64,000 bases of DNA from contig NZ_PISE01000022.1 in assembly GCF_002835805.1 (NCBI RefSeq), positions 1 through 64,000 of the forward strand, written 5' to 3'. The DNA comes from Niallia nealsonii (GTDB lineage Bacteria; Bacillota; Bacilli; Bacillales; Cytobacillaceae). Shown here one piece after another: positions 1 to 8,381 of this stretch (its first letter is position 1; the number at the start of each line of letters is the position of its first letter). Below the pieces are notes generated by a model. The model was not told the DNA's origin and searched no databases. It saw only the letters and a list, made by a program, of their open reading frames with translations. Made by a program: the position numbers and the translations under genes.

Positions 1-5
1 TGGTT

Positions 6-175
6 AAAACAGGTTGATTGGAGTGAAAGGTGCGAGACTCCTGTGGGATTAGCGGGACAGGTGAGATCCCGCAGGGCGCAGCCTGAGGATGCTCACCACC
101 CGCCCCACGGAAAGCGAGCATCCCTTCACTGCAATCACCCTACGCCTTTAAAAATAACAAAGTTTACGAAAACAG
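6..175 (+). repeat. Structured intergenic repeat, family 1, copy 1
   Basis: This stretch is nearly identical to 11322-11491. Both carry the same ordered blocks: GCGAGACTCCTGTGG, GCGGGACAGGTGAGATCCCGC-type stem, a GGATGCTC...GAGCATCC stem, CCTTCACTGCAATCA and an AAGTTTACGAAAA tail. The inverted repeats would fold strongly as RNA or single-stranded DNA. GC content is far above the flanks. Elements of this look are common between genes in Bacillaceae. The left end may continue outside the window. No coding function is seen. Confidence 0.8.
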
Positions 176-203
176 CCTTTTCTAAAAAGAGAGGAGTTTA
201 TAG

Positions 204-1814
204 ATGAATGATTACTTTTTAACCTATCCGTATCCATCCAAGCGAGTATGTTCTATTGCAAAAAAAGGCATGGTTGCGACAAGTCAGCCTCTTGCCGCAC
301 AAGCTGGAATGGAAATATTAAAAATGGGAGGCAATGCTGTTGATGCAGCGATTGCAACTGCAGCTTGTTTAACAGTGGTAGAACCTTCTTCGAACGGAAT
401 TGGCGGCGATGCATTTGCCCTTGTATGGATGAATAACTCTCTTTATGGTTTAAATGCAAGTGGTACTGCTCCAATGGAAACAACCGTTGATTATGTAAAA
501 TCAGAAGGCTATGATTCCATTCCTGAAAGAGGATTTATTCCTGTAACCGTTCCAGGTGCTCCTAGTGCATGGGCAGCTCTTTCTAAGCGATTTGGAAAGC
601 TAAGTTTAAAAGAAGTGCTAAAGCCAGCGATTAACTATGCTAGAGAAGGATTTCCTCTTTCGCCAACTGGAGGAAGAAACTGGCGAAATGGAGTAAATAA
701 ATTAAAGGAAATGCTAAAAGGCGAAGAATATGGAGCATTTTTCGATACATTTGCTCCAAATGGGAAAATTCCGAAAATTGGGGAGATATGGAAGTCTGAA
801 AATTTTGCAACCACTTTAGAAAGTATTGCCGAGACGAATGCAGAATCTTTTTATAGAGGAGAACTTGCTGATAAAATTGATGCATTTTCTAAAAAATATG
901 GCGGGAAAATTCGAAAAGAAGATTTAGCGAATTTTTATCCAGAATGGGTTACACCGATTTCTACTCATTATAAAGGCTATGATATTTGGGAAATCCCTCC
1001 TAATGGTCAAGGGATTGTCGTATTAATGGCTTTAAATATGTTAAAAGCATATAAGTTTCATGAAAAAGAGCAAATCCATACATATCATACACAGTTAGAA
1101 GCAATGAAATTAGCTTTCACTGATGGAAAAGCGTTTGTTACAGAAGCAGAAGATATGCGAGTGAAAGTGGATGAGCTTTTATCAGAAGAATATGCGAATG
1201 AGCGGAAAAAGCTAATTACAGATATAGCAAGGCCTCCAAAAGCTGGAAAACCGGAGCATAGTGGAACAGTCTATATGGCAACAGCTGATGAGGAAGGCAA
1301 TATGGTTTCCTTTATCCAAAGTAATTATCGTGATTTTGGATCAGGCTTAGTTGTGCCGGAAACAGGAATTCTTCTGCAGAATAGAGGGCATAATTTCTCT
1401 CTTGATCCAGAACATGTTAATTGTTTAAAACCAGGAAAAAGAACCTATCATACAATTATTCCTGGATTTATCACAAAAGGGAACACACCGATTGGACCTT
1501 TTGGTGTTATTGGAGCATTTATGCAGCCACAAGGACAAGTGCAAGTACTAATGAACATGATTGAATTTGGCTTAAATCCGCAAGCTGCCATTGATGCACC
1601 TCGCTGGCAATGGTTTGGAGATAATCGAATTATGCTTGAAACAAATGTCCCTCGCCATATTATAGAAGGATTAGGAAGAAAAGGACATGAAATAAGCATG
1701 TCTATTGATTCAAATGAATTTGGCAGAGCTCAGATTATTTGGCGAGATCCAGATACAGGAGTTTATTATGGAGGCACAGAATCGCGGACAGATGGCAGTG
1801 TAGCTGTTTGGTAA
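204..1814 (+). CDS. Gamma-glutamyltransferase family protein (YwrD-like)
   Basis: Predicted to hydrolyse or transfer gamma-glutamyl groups from glutathione-like substrates, an Ntn-hydrolase that cleaves itself into two chains. Near residues 34-75 the segment PLAAQAGMEILKMGGNAVDAA is typical of the family. The likely nucleophile is Thr355 in HSGTVYMA, where self-cleavage would create the small subunit. At 536 aa it is close to YwrD size. No secretion signal is evident at the N-terminus, which suggests a cytoplasmic enzyme, unlike secreted Ggt. The ATG follows GAGAGGAG at good spacing. It stands alone and ends at a strong bidirectional terminator. Exact substrate is not determinable. Confidence 0.88.
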   Translation: MNDYFLTYPYPSKRVCSIAKKGMVATSQPLAAQAGMEILKMGGNAVDAAIATAACLTVVEPSSNGIGGDAFALVWMNNSLYGLNASGTAPMETTVDYVKSEGYDSIPERGFIPVTVPGAPSAWAALSKRFGKLSLKEVLKPAINYAREGFPLSPTGGRNWRNGVNKLKEMLKGEEYGAFFDTFAPNGKIPKIGEIWKSENFATTLESIAETNAESFYRGELADKIDAFSKKYGGKIRKEDLANFYPEWVTPISTHYKGYDIWEIPPNGQGIVVLMALNMLKAYKFHEKEQIHTYHTQLEAMKLAFTDGKAFVTEAEDMRVKVDELLSEEYANERKKLITDIARPPKAGKPEHSGTVYMATADEEGNMVSFIQSNYRDFGSGLVVPETGILLQNRGHNFSLDPEHVNCLKPGKRTYHTIIPGFITKGNTPIGPFGVIGAFMQPQGQVQVLMNMIEFGLNPQAAIDAPRWQWFGDNRIMLETNVPRHIIEGLGRKGHEISMSIDSNEFGRAQIIWRDPDTGVYYGGTESRTDGSVAVW

Positions 1815-1830
1815 CATTATTTTTTATATA

Positions 1831-1870
1831 AAAAAGGGAGATGCCATTTTGCGAGCATCTCCCTTTTTTT
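1831..1870. terminator. Bidirectional terminator between convergent genes
   Basis: GGGAGATGC (1836-1844) pairs with GCATCTCCC (1855-1863). A-rich and T-rich flanks on the two sides give a T-run for either strand. It lies between the convergent glutamyltransferase and MMPL genes. Confidence 0.88.
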
Positions 1871-4079
1871 AGCTATTTTCCTGTTTTTCTATTAATGTGA
1901 TTTGTTTTTTTGCAGGCCAAAAGGCTTTTTTTCCTAATATTGCTGTAATGCTTGGTACCAAAAACGGCCGGACTACAAATGTATCAAGCAAAACGCCAAT
2001 AGCTGTAATTGTTCCAAAATGGACGAGTATTTGAATAGGCAATGTTGTTAATACCATAAAGGTTGCTGCTAAAATAATCCCTGCGGACGTAATAACACTG
2101 CCTGATTCTGAAACTCCTTCTTTAATGGCTTGAAGCAAAGGCACTTCTTTGCTCTTTTTCCAAATGCTTGAGATCATAAAAATATTGTAATCTTCTCCTA
2201 AGGCAACAATAAATACAAACGCGTAAAGGGGAATTAGCCCTTGTATCGCATCTACATGAAAGAAATAATGTAGAATTGCCCATCCTATTCCAAGTGCACT
2301 AAAGTAAGATAAAAGCACAGTAGCAATTAAATAGACAGTAGCTGTGATAGAGCGCAGGTAAATAAATAGTAAAACAGCAATCATACTAATTACAACAGGA
2401 ATAATAATACCAGCATCGTCTGTAGTTATATTTTTTGTATCGAGCTGTTCCGCGGTGATGCCGCCAATCCAAACTTTTTCCTTGCTGTTTTGTATACCGC
2501 TATCTTCTAAAGACTTCACAACTGCTTTTTCTAACAATGGCAGTTCTTCCATTGCCTTATTAGAATATGGATTTGTATTTAACTCTACTGTATATTTTTG
2601 AAGATTTTTATCATTCTTCGCTGGCTCACTATCTGAAACAGTAGAAACAAAAGCGAGTTGTTCTAGTTCTTCTTTTACATTTATTTCTTCTCCATCTGTC
2701 TGTATAATAACTTGAACAGGTGCAAGTTCTCCTGCTGTAAAATGTTCTTCAATTAATGTGAAGCCTTCACGAGAAGGCATATCTTTTGGAAAAGATGATA
2801 ACGTATCATAGGTATATTCTATTTTGGTAGAATATAGTGCGAATACGGATAAAAATAACAAGGTAACAATAGTCACTTTCCAAGGGTGTTTCGTCACTAA
2901 TGTTCCAATAAAGTTTCCGAATCTCTTGTTCGTTTTTTTGGTTTTTTTATTTCGTTTTTGCTGCATCTCTTCTGTGCGTGGAATAAACGGATAAAAAGAA
3001 ATTCTTCCTAGTATGCTTAGTAGTGCTGGAACAAGAGTCAGGCTTGCAATCATCATAATCAGAATAGCGATACTAAAAGGAACTGCAAACCGCTGAATGG
3101 AACCATATTTGGCTAACAATAAAACGAAAAGAGAAACAACAACTGTCAAACCGCTCATCGCGATTGCTCCAGAAGCACGAGATAGAGACTTTTGCATAGC
3201 AATACGGCTATCTGATTCAATGGTCAATAAAGAACGATACTTCGCAATTAAAAATAGACAGTAGTCTGTGCCGGCTCCGAATAAAAGGACCGTCATAATG
3301 GAGATGCCTTGGGAATCAAATACAATCCAATCAGCTTTGCCTAAAGCACCAAGAATGGGACTGATTACACCATATGCGATTGCTACTCCAATCAATGGAA
3401 TAAGTGCAAGAATAGGAGAACGATAGATAACAAGCAAACAAATTAAAACAATGGCAACTGTTGCAAACAATAAGGAAAGATCTCCTTGACTAAATAATGC
3501 TGTTGCATCAATGGATATGCCAACAGGACCTGTTATACGTGCATGAAGAACATCGTCTTTATTTAAATTTGTATCAAACGGATCGGAAGAAAAAATATCT
3601 TTGCTTGCTTTTTTTAGTTCCTGGATGCCTGTTTCTAATTCAGCTGTTTCTGTTTGTTTATCAAAAAGGACTGGAAAGACAAATGAAGTTCCATCTTTTG
3701 AAATATTTTTTAATAAAGCTTGGGTAGGCAGCTGATGGATAGGCATAATACTTTGTTGGTGAGCAACAGGATTTTTGGAAATTTCTGCTGCTAATTGCTG
3801 AAAGTTTGCTAAATCTTTTTCTGTTATGCCATCTTTTCTATAAAAAGTAATTAATGCTGGTGTACCTTGCTCATTTGGAAACTCTTTTTCAGCAATTTTT
3901 GCAGCTTCTTGTGAAGGAGCATCTGCTGATAGGTTTTTCGCCATTTCATTTTTTTGCTCACTTGCTTGCGGTAAAAAAATGCTTAAAAGAGCAACAAGGC
4001 AAATCCAGCTAACGATGGTTATCCATCTCCCTTTGGCACTTGCTACAAAGGTGAAATAATTAGAAATGATTTTTTTCAT
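1869..4079 (-). CDS. MMPL/RND-family membrane exporter
   Basis: A 736-residue exporter of the MMPL family, similar in size to B. subtilis YdfJ. The fold is visible as a duplication: one N-terminal membrane helix (about 17-37), an extracytoplasmic loop, a block of helices (about 200-360), a basic linker (QQKRNKKTKKTNKR), then a second helix, loop and helix block. The paired proton-relay-like motifs are GAGTDY in the first half and GEDYN in the second. Substrate is probably a lipid or hydrophobic drug, by family only. AAGGAG precedes the ATG. The TetR gene upstream on the same strand is the probable regulator, and a matching palindrome lies at 4320-4349. Confidence 0.87.
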   Translation of the reverse strand: MKKIISNYFTFVASAKGRWITIVSWICLVALLSIFLPQASEQKNEMAKNLSADAPSQEAAKIAEKEFPNEQGTPALITFYRKDGITEKDLANFQQLAAEISKNPVAHQQSIMPIHQLPTQALLKNISKDGTSFVFPVLFDKQTETAELETGIQELKKASKDIFSSDPFDTNLNKDDVLHARITGPVGISIDATALFSQGDLSLLFATVAIVLICLLVIYRSPILALIPLIGVAIAYGVISPILGALGKADWIVFDSQGISIMTVLLFGAGTDYCLFLIAKYRSLLTIESDSRIAMQKSLSRASGAIAMSGLTVVVSLFVLLLAKYGSIQRFAVPFSIAILIMMIASLTLVPALLSILGRISFYPFIPRTEEMQQKRNKKTKKTNKRFGNFIGTLVTKHPWKVTIVTLLFLSVFALYSTKIEYTYDTLSSFPKDMPSREGFTLIEEHFTAGELAPVQVIIQTDGEEINVKEELEQLAFVSTVSDSEPAKNDKNLQKYTVELNTNPYSNKAMEELPLLEKAVVKSLEDSGIQNSKEKVWIGGITAEQLDTKNITTDDAGIIIPVVISMIAVLLFIYLRSITATVYLIATVLLSYFSALGIGWAILHYFFHVDAIQGLIPLYAFVFIVALGEDYNIFMISSIWKKSKEVPLLQAIKEGVSESGSVITSAGIILAATFMVLTTLPIQILVHFGTITAIGVLLDTFVVRPFLVPSITAILGKKAFWPAKKQITLIEKQENS

Positions 4080-4112
4080 GTTTTATTCTCCTTATTATTA
4101 TTATTATTTATC

Positions 4113-4263
4113 ACGCATTAACGGGCTTTTGACCCCTACCTCAAGATGAGAAGAGAAAACGAGAAACCTAGTGGGTAGAAACTTGCCCGTAAAAGCCGGA
4201 TTCGTTCAACTAACAATCAGTGAAGGCTGAAGAAAACCGCCACTGATTGAAGTTTCACTTTAT
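4113..4263 (+). repeat. Intergenic repeat, family 2, copy A
   Basis: Starts CGCATTAACGGG and ends TTGAAGTTTCACTTTAT. Internal blocks CCTCAAGATG, AACGAGAAACCTAG, GCCCGTAAA, GTTCAACTAACAATCA and CACTGATTGAAG recur in the same order at 8091-8290. The element separates the TetR and MMPL genes, and lies between the upstream palindrome and the MMPL start. No open frame is evident. It looks like a dispersed non-coding repeat with several short dyads. Confidence 0.8.
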
Positions 4264-4319
4264 CCCATATTAATTGGGAAGGAAAGCACCTATTTAAGTG
4301 AAACATACGTTAACCATTT

Positions 4320-4349
4320 CTTTCAGCTTATCAAATGATAAGCTGAAAG
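4320..4349. promoter_or_regulatory. Long palindromic operator upstream of the MMPL gene
   Basis: A perfect 14+2+14 dyad whose inner core is CTTATCA-N2-TGATAAG. The same core occurs at 5074-5089 over the -10 region of the tetR gene. Neither strand shows a T-run after it, so it is not a normal terminator. On the minus strand, TTGATA inside the dyad could act as a -35 for the MMPL gene, but the -10 is weak. Inferred to be a TetR binding site. Confidence 0.65.
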
Positions 4350-4421
4350 AAAAAGGATTGCACGCCATGTAAATAAAAATGGGATGACATGCAATGATTC
4401 TATTAGAATGATTAATAAAAC

Positions 4422-5045
4422 TTACTTAATGCCGGATAAAAAGATATGTACAATTAAGCGAGCTTTATTATTTATATAGATTTGTTGTTCTAAGACAGAC
4501 ATCTTTTTTAAATAATCAGGTTGAATAGCTGATTTTATAATACTTAATAGAAGAAGAGAAATTTCATGACTTGTTGTATGAATTTTTTCCAAGGCAGCAA
4601 TTTCACCTTTAGCTATAGCCTCATCCAGCATATTAATAATAGGAAGAAGAAATCCTTTTTTCCATTTTTCTTCTATGTTTTTTTGAATTTCTAAAGGCAT
4701 TTCATGCTGAAGATCGTGAAACATTTGCATCAAGTCCACTTGATAATTCTGCATAAAATAACAGGTAACCCCATATAACCGTTCCTTAATTTCTGTATGT
4801 TTTTTCTTAATAGCAAAAAGAGCAGCTTCTATTTGATCAATGGCATCAATCAGGACTTCTATATATATTTCTTGTTTATTTTTAAAATGATGATAGAGAG
4901 CAGGTTGAGTGATGCCGCAAGTTTGCGCTATTTTTCTCGTGCTGACGGCTCTATAGCCCAGTTCCATAAATAAGGAATAAGCGACTTGGATAATAAGTTT
5001 AGGCGTATCAAGTTCTGGAGATTGTTTTCCTGATAATGAATCCAT
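4422..5045 (-). CDS. TetR/AcrR-family transcriptional regulator
   Basis: A 207-residue repressor with an N-terminal helix-turn-helix: GYRAVSTRKIAQTCGITQPA followed by LYHHFKNKQEIY is the standard TetR DNA-binding region. The C-terminal half is the variable ligand domain. The frame is open to a GTG at 5081, but ATG 5045 is preferred: it has AAAGGAAG at proper spacing, and the predicted transcript would start near 5081. The MMPL gene lies downstream on the same strand. Matching palindromes at 5074-5089 and 4320-4349 suggest it represses itself and the exporter. The ligand is unknown. Confidence 0.88.
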   Translation of the reverse strand: MDSLSGKQSPELDTPKLIIQVAYSLFMELGYRAVSTRKIAQTCGITQPALYHHFKNKQEIYIEVLIDAIDQIEAALFAIKKKHTEIKERLYGVTCYFMQNYQVDLMQMFHDLQHEMPLEIQKNIEEKWKKGFLLPIINMLDEAIAKGEIAALEKIHTTSHEISLLLLSIIKSAIQPDYLKKMSVLEQQIYINNKARLIVHIFLSGIK

Positions 5046-5073
5046 TAATAGTATGCTTCCTTTCTTACGTGTG

Positions 5074-5116
5074 CTTATCACTTGATAAGTATAAGGGGAT
5101 TAGGAAAAAAAAGCAA
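5074..5116 (-). promoter_or_regulatory. tetR promoter with overlapping operator
   Basis: On the minus strand TTGCTT (5111-5116) and TATACT (5088-5093) are 17 bp apart, a good sigma-A promoter. The dyad CTTATCA-N2-TGATAAG (5074-5089) overlaps the -10 edge and the start site. This placement is typical of autorepression by a TetR protein. Confidence 0.68.
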
Positions 5117-5172
5117 TTGTGACTGAATTGTGAAAAAGTTTGTGAATAGTTGAACAATTTTATTTGAAACTA

Positions 5173-5201
5173 TTGATGGTTGTTATAAAACAGTTTATTA
5201 T
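5173..5201 (+). promoter_or_regulatory. Candidate sigma-A promoter for adhE
   Basis: TTGATG (5173-5178), a 17-bp spacer and TATTAT (5196-5201). It would give a leader of about 240 nt with the Rex-like site inside it. Three TTGTGA half-sites at 5117, 5128 and 5140 lie upstream, about one helical turn apart. A closer promoter was not recognised, so this assignment is tentative. Confidence 0.4.
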
Positions 5202-5376
5202 AAGGGTGTAAAGAAAAACAAAGATAAATTTGGATTTTAAGTAAAAATTATCCAATATTCTTTAGCTATCACTTGATTGAAATTCATCTATTTTATCATT
5301 CGAGATTTATAAAAGGATGTGGTCATTCTAGATAATCAAAATTAGCTGCTGAATAAGTAGTTTTTCTTTAAAGTAA

Positions 5377-5398
5377 TTTTGTGAAAGATTTCACAAAA
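5377..5398. promoter_or_regulatory. Rex-type operator upstream of adhE
   Basis: A perfect dyad with core TTGTGAAA-N2-TTTCACAA, extended by TT/AA on each side. This matches the known Bacillus-type binding site of Rex, the NADH-sensing repressor of fermentation genes. It ends 44 bp before the adhE ATG. The match is seen in the sequence; Rex control is inferred, since rex is not in the window. Confidence 0.75.
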
Positions 5399-5442
5399 AA
5401 GTTTTGGAAAAAGATTCTCTAATAAAGTGGAGGGATTTAAAG

Positions 5443-8049
5443 ATGTCTGTTGTAGAAAAGGATGTAAAAGCAAAAAAAGATGTGAATGCAATAATTGATG
5501 AAATAGCTGCTAAAGGAAAAAAAGCTTTGGAAGAGTTTTATGATTTAAATCAAGAACAAGTTGATAATATTGTTAAAGAAATGGCGTTAGCCGGTTTAAA
5601 TAAGCATATGTACTTAGCAAAGCTTGCTGTTGAAGAAACAGGAAGAGGCGTTTATGAAGATAAGATTATCAAAAATATCTTCTCTACGGAGTATATCTAC
5701 CATAATGTTAAATATGACCGTACAGTTGGTGTTATAAATGATGATGAGGTAAACGGCATTGTAGAAATAGCTGATCCAGTGGGGGTTATTGCAGGTGTTA
5801 CACCGGTTACAAATCCAACATCAACAACGATGTTCAAAGCAATTATTGCCATTAAAACAAGAAATCCAATTGTATTTGCATTTCATCCATCTGCACAAAA
5901 ATGCAGCAGTGAAGCAGCAAGGATTTTGCGAGATGCAGCAATCAAAGCTGGAGCACCTGAAAATTGCATTCAGTGGGTAGAACAGCCATCTATTGAAACA
6001 ACACAAGCCTTGATGAACCATCCTGGAATTGCTTTAATTCTAGCTACTGGCGGTCCTGGAATGGTAAAATCCGCTTACAGCTGCGGCAAGCCAGCGCTTG
6101 GTGTGGGAGCAGGAAATGTTCCTTGCTATATTGAAAAAACGGCGAAATTAAAAAGAGCAGTAAACGATCTAATTCTTTCTAAAACATTTGATAATGGAAT
6201 GATTTGTGCATCTGAACAAGCAGTTATCATCGATAAAGAAATTTATGATGAAGTGAAAGATCAACTTCAGCGCAATAATTGCTATTTCTTAAATGAAGAA
6301 GAGAAAAAGAAAGTTGAAAGTCTGGTAATCAATGAAAATACTTGTGCAGTAAATCCGAATATTGTAGGGAAATCAGCATATTTTATTGCAAATTTGGCAG
6401 GAGTAAAAGTTCCAGAGGATACAAAAATCTTAATAGCAGAATTAGAAGGGGTTGGACCGCAATATCCACTTTCTAGAGAAAAATTAAGTCCAGTACTTGC
6501 CTGCTATAAAGTACATTCAACAGAAGAAGGAATTAAATGTGCAGAAGAAATGCTTGAGTTTGGCGGATTAGGACACTCTGCTGTTATTCATTCTGAAAAT
6601 GAAGAGGTAACAAAAGAATTTGCCCTGCGAATGAAAGCATGCCGCATCATTAATAATGCTCCGTCTTCTCAAGGGGCAATTGGCGATATTTATAATGCGT
6701 TTATGCCATCCTTAACACTTGGCTGTGGATCATATGGAAGAAACTCTGTATCTACAAATGTTACAGACATACATTTATTGAATGTAAAAAAACTGGCTAA
6801 AAGGAATAATAATATGCAATGGTTTAAAGTACCACCAAAAATTTATTTCGAAAAAAATTCTGTGCAATATTTACAAAAAATGAAAGATATTTCTCGTGTA
6901 TTCATCGTAACAGATCCATATATGGTGCAATTTGGGTATGTGGATAAATTATTATACCATTTAAGAAAAAGAGAAAACTTAGTTCAAGTAGAAGTATTCT
7001 CTGATGTAGAGCCGGATCCATCATTAGATACAGTTGTTAAAGGAACAGAAATGATGGCTAAGTTCAAACCAGACTGCATCATTGCACTTGGCGGCGGTTC
7101 TCCAATGGATGCTGCAAAAGGCATGTGGCTGTTCTATGAGCATCCAGATGAAGATTTCTTCGGATTAAAACAAAAATTCCTAGATATAAGAAAAAGAGTC
7201 TATAAATATCCTAGCTTAGGGGGCAATGCAAAATTTGTTGCTATTCCAACTACTTCTGGAACAGGATCTGAAGTGACTTCATTTGCAGTTATTACAGATA
7301 AAGAACAAAATGTAAAATACCCATTAGCTGATTATGAATTAACGCCAGATGTAGCGATTATTGATCCGCAGTTTGTTATGACAGTTCCACCAGTAGTTAC
7401 AGCTGATACTGGTATGGATGTATTGACACATGCGGTGGAAGCATATGTATCCAATATGGCCAATGACTATACAGATGCACTTGCAGTAAAAGCAGTTCAG
7501 TTAATATTTGAATATTTGCCAAGAGCGTATAGAAATGGTGCAATAGATGAGGAAGCGCGTGAAAAAGTGCATAATGCTTCTACGATTGCAGGGATGGCAT
7601 TTGCAAATGCATTTTTAGGCATTAATCATAGTTTAGCACATAAATTGGGAGCAGAATTCCATATTGCTCATGGGCGCTCCAATGCAATATTAATGCCTCA
7701 TGTTATTCGCTATAATGCAGAAAAACCAAAAAAATTCACTGCATTCCCGAAATACGAATATTTTAAAGCAGATGAACGTTATGCTGAATTGGCAAGAATT
7801 TTAGGATTGCCTGCAAATACAGTGGAACAAGGGGTAGAAAGCTTTATCCGTGCTGTCATTCGTCTTGGCAAAGAATTAAATATTCCGATGAGCATTGAAG
7901 CAAATGGCGTAAATGCAAAAGATTTTGAAGCAAAAGTAGATTACTTGGCAGACCGTGCATTTGAAGATCAATGTACGACAGCAAATCCTAAATTGCCATT
8001 GGTTTCTGAACTGGCAGATATTTATCGCAAAGCATTTAAAGGCGTATAA
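5443..8049 (+). CDS. adhE: Bifunctional acetaldehyde-CoA/alcohol dehydrogenase
   Basis: Converts acetyl-CoA to acetaldehyde and then ethanol, using two NADH in anaerobic growth. The N-terminal half is the CoA-acylating aldehyde dehydrogenase, with the catalytic Cys255 in NGMICASEQ. The C-terminal half is the iron-dependent alcohol dehydrogenase, with GGGSPMDAAKG and metal ligands in DVLTHAVEAY and INHSLAHKLGAEFHIAHG. ATG 5443 after GGAGGG gives 868 aa, the usual AdhE length; the frame also opens at TTG 5404, which has no good ribosome site. It is monocistronic, behind a Rex-type dyad. No missing key residue was noticed. Confidence 0.95.
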   Translation: MSVVEKDVKAKKDVNAIIDEIAAKGKKALEEFYDLNQEQVDNIVKEMALAGLNKHMYLAKLAVEETGRGVYEDKIIKNIFSTEYIYHNVKYDRTVGVINDDEVNGIVEIADPVGVIAGVTPVTNPTSTTMFKAIIAIKTRNPIVFAFHPSAQKCSSEAARILRDAAIKAGAPENCIQWVEQPSIETTQALMNHPGIALILATGGPGMVKSAYSCGKPALGVGAGNVPCYIEKTAKLKRAVNDLILSKTFDNGMICASEQAVIIDKEIYDEVKDQLQRNNCYFLNEEEKKKVESLVINENTCAVNPNIVGKSAYFIANLAGVKVPEDTKILIAELEGVGPQYPLSREKLSPVLACYKVHSTEEGIKCAEEMLEFGGLGHSAVIHSENEEVTKEFALRMKACRIINNAPSSQGAIGDIYNAFMPSLTLGCGSYGRNSVSTNVTDIHLLNVKKLAKRNNNMQWFKVPPKIYFEKNSVQYLQKMKDISRVFIVTDPYMVQFGYVDKLLYHLRKRENLVQVEVFSDVEPDPSLDTVVKGTEMMAKFKPDCIIALGGGSPMDAAKGMWLFYEHPDEDFFGLKQKFLDIRKRVYKYPSLGGNAKFVAIPTTSGTGSEVTSFAVITDKEQNVKYPLADYELTPDVAIIDPQFVMTVPPVVTADTGMDVLTHAVEAYVSNMANDYTDALAVKAVQLIFEYLPRAYRNGAIDEEAREKVHNASTIAGMAFANAFLGINHSLAHKLGAEFHIAHGRSNAILMPHVIRYNAEKPKKFTAFPKYEYFKADERYAELARILGLPANTVEQGVESFIRAVIRLGKELNIPMSIEANGVNAKDFEAKVDYLADRAFEDQCTTANPKLPLVSELADIYRKAFKGV

Positions 8050-8090
8050 ATAGAAGTATATGGTTAACGTTAGTTACTCTTACTGCTTTA

Positions 8091-8290
8091 CACGCATTAA
8101 CGGGTTTTTGACCCCCACTGATTGAAGTTTCACATTATCTGGCATTAACGGGCAGTAGAACCCCCACCTCAAGATGGTGAGAAGAAACGAGAAATCTAGG
8201 TGGGGAATAACTGCCCGTAAAGGCCCGATTGGTTCAACTAACAATCACTGAGGGATGGAGAACCCCCCAAGAATTGAAGTTTCACTTTAT
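8091..8290 (+). repeat. Intergenic repeat, family 2, copy B with partial tandem unit
   Basis: A short deleted unit (8091-8139: CATTAACGGG joined directly to CCCCCACTGATTGAAGTTTCAC) is followed by a full unit from about 8144 to 8290. The full unit matches copy A at 4113-4263 across its length. The deleted unit shows that the interior can be lost while both ends remain. It fills most of the gap between adhE and the HD-GYP gene. Confidence 0.8.
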
Positions 8291-8335
8291 TTGGTTTGAA
8301 GCGAATAAAGCAGTATGTTGATATTGCTATACATG

Positions 8336-8369
8336 AAAAAAAACGAGGAATGATATCCTCGTTTTTTTT
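8336..8369. terminator. Bidirectional terminator, adhE / HD-GYP gene
   Basis: CGAGGA pairs with TCCTCG, flanked by eight A and eight T, so it works for both convergent genes. Confidence 0.88.
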
Positions 8370-8381
8370 GTATATATTCTA

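Noticed and set aside
4320-4349. Reading the 14+2+14 dyad as a terminator
   Set aside because: No T-run on either strand; its core recurs at the tetR promoter, which favours an operator.
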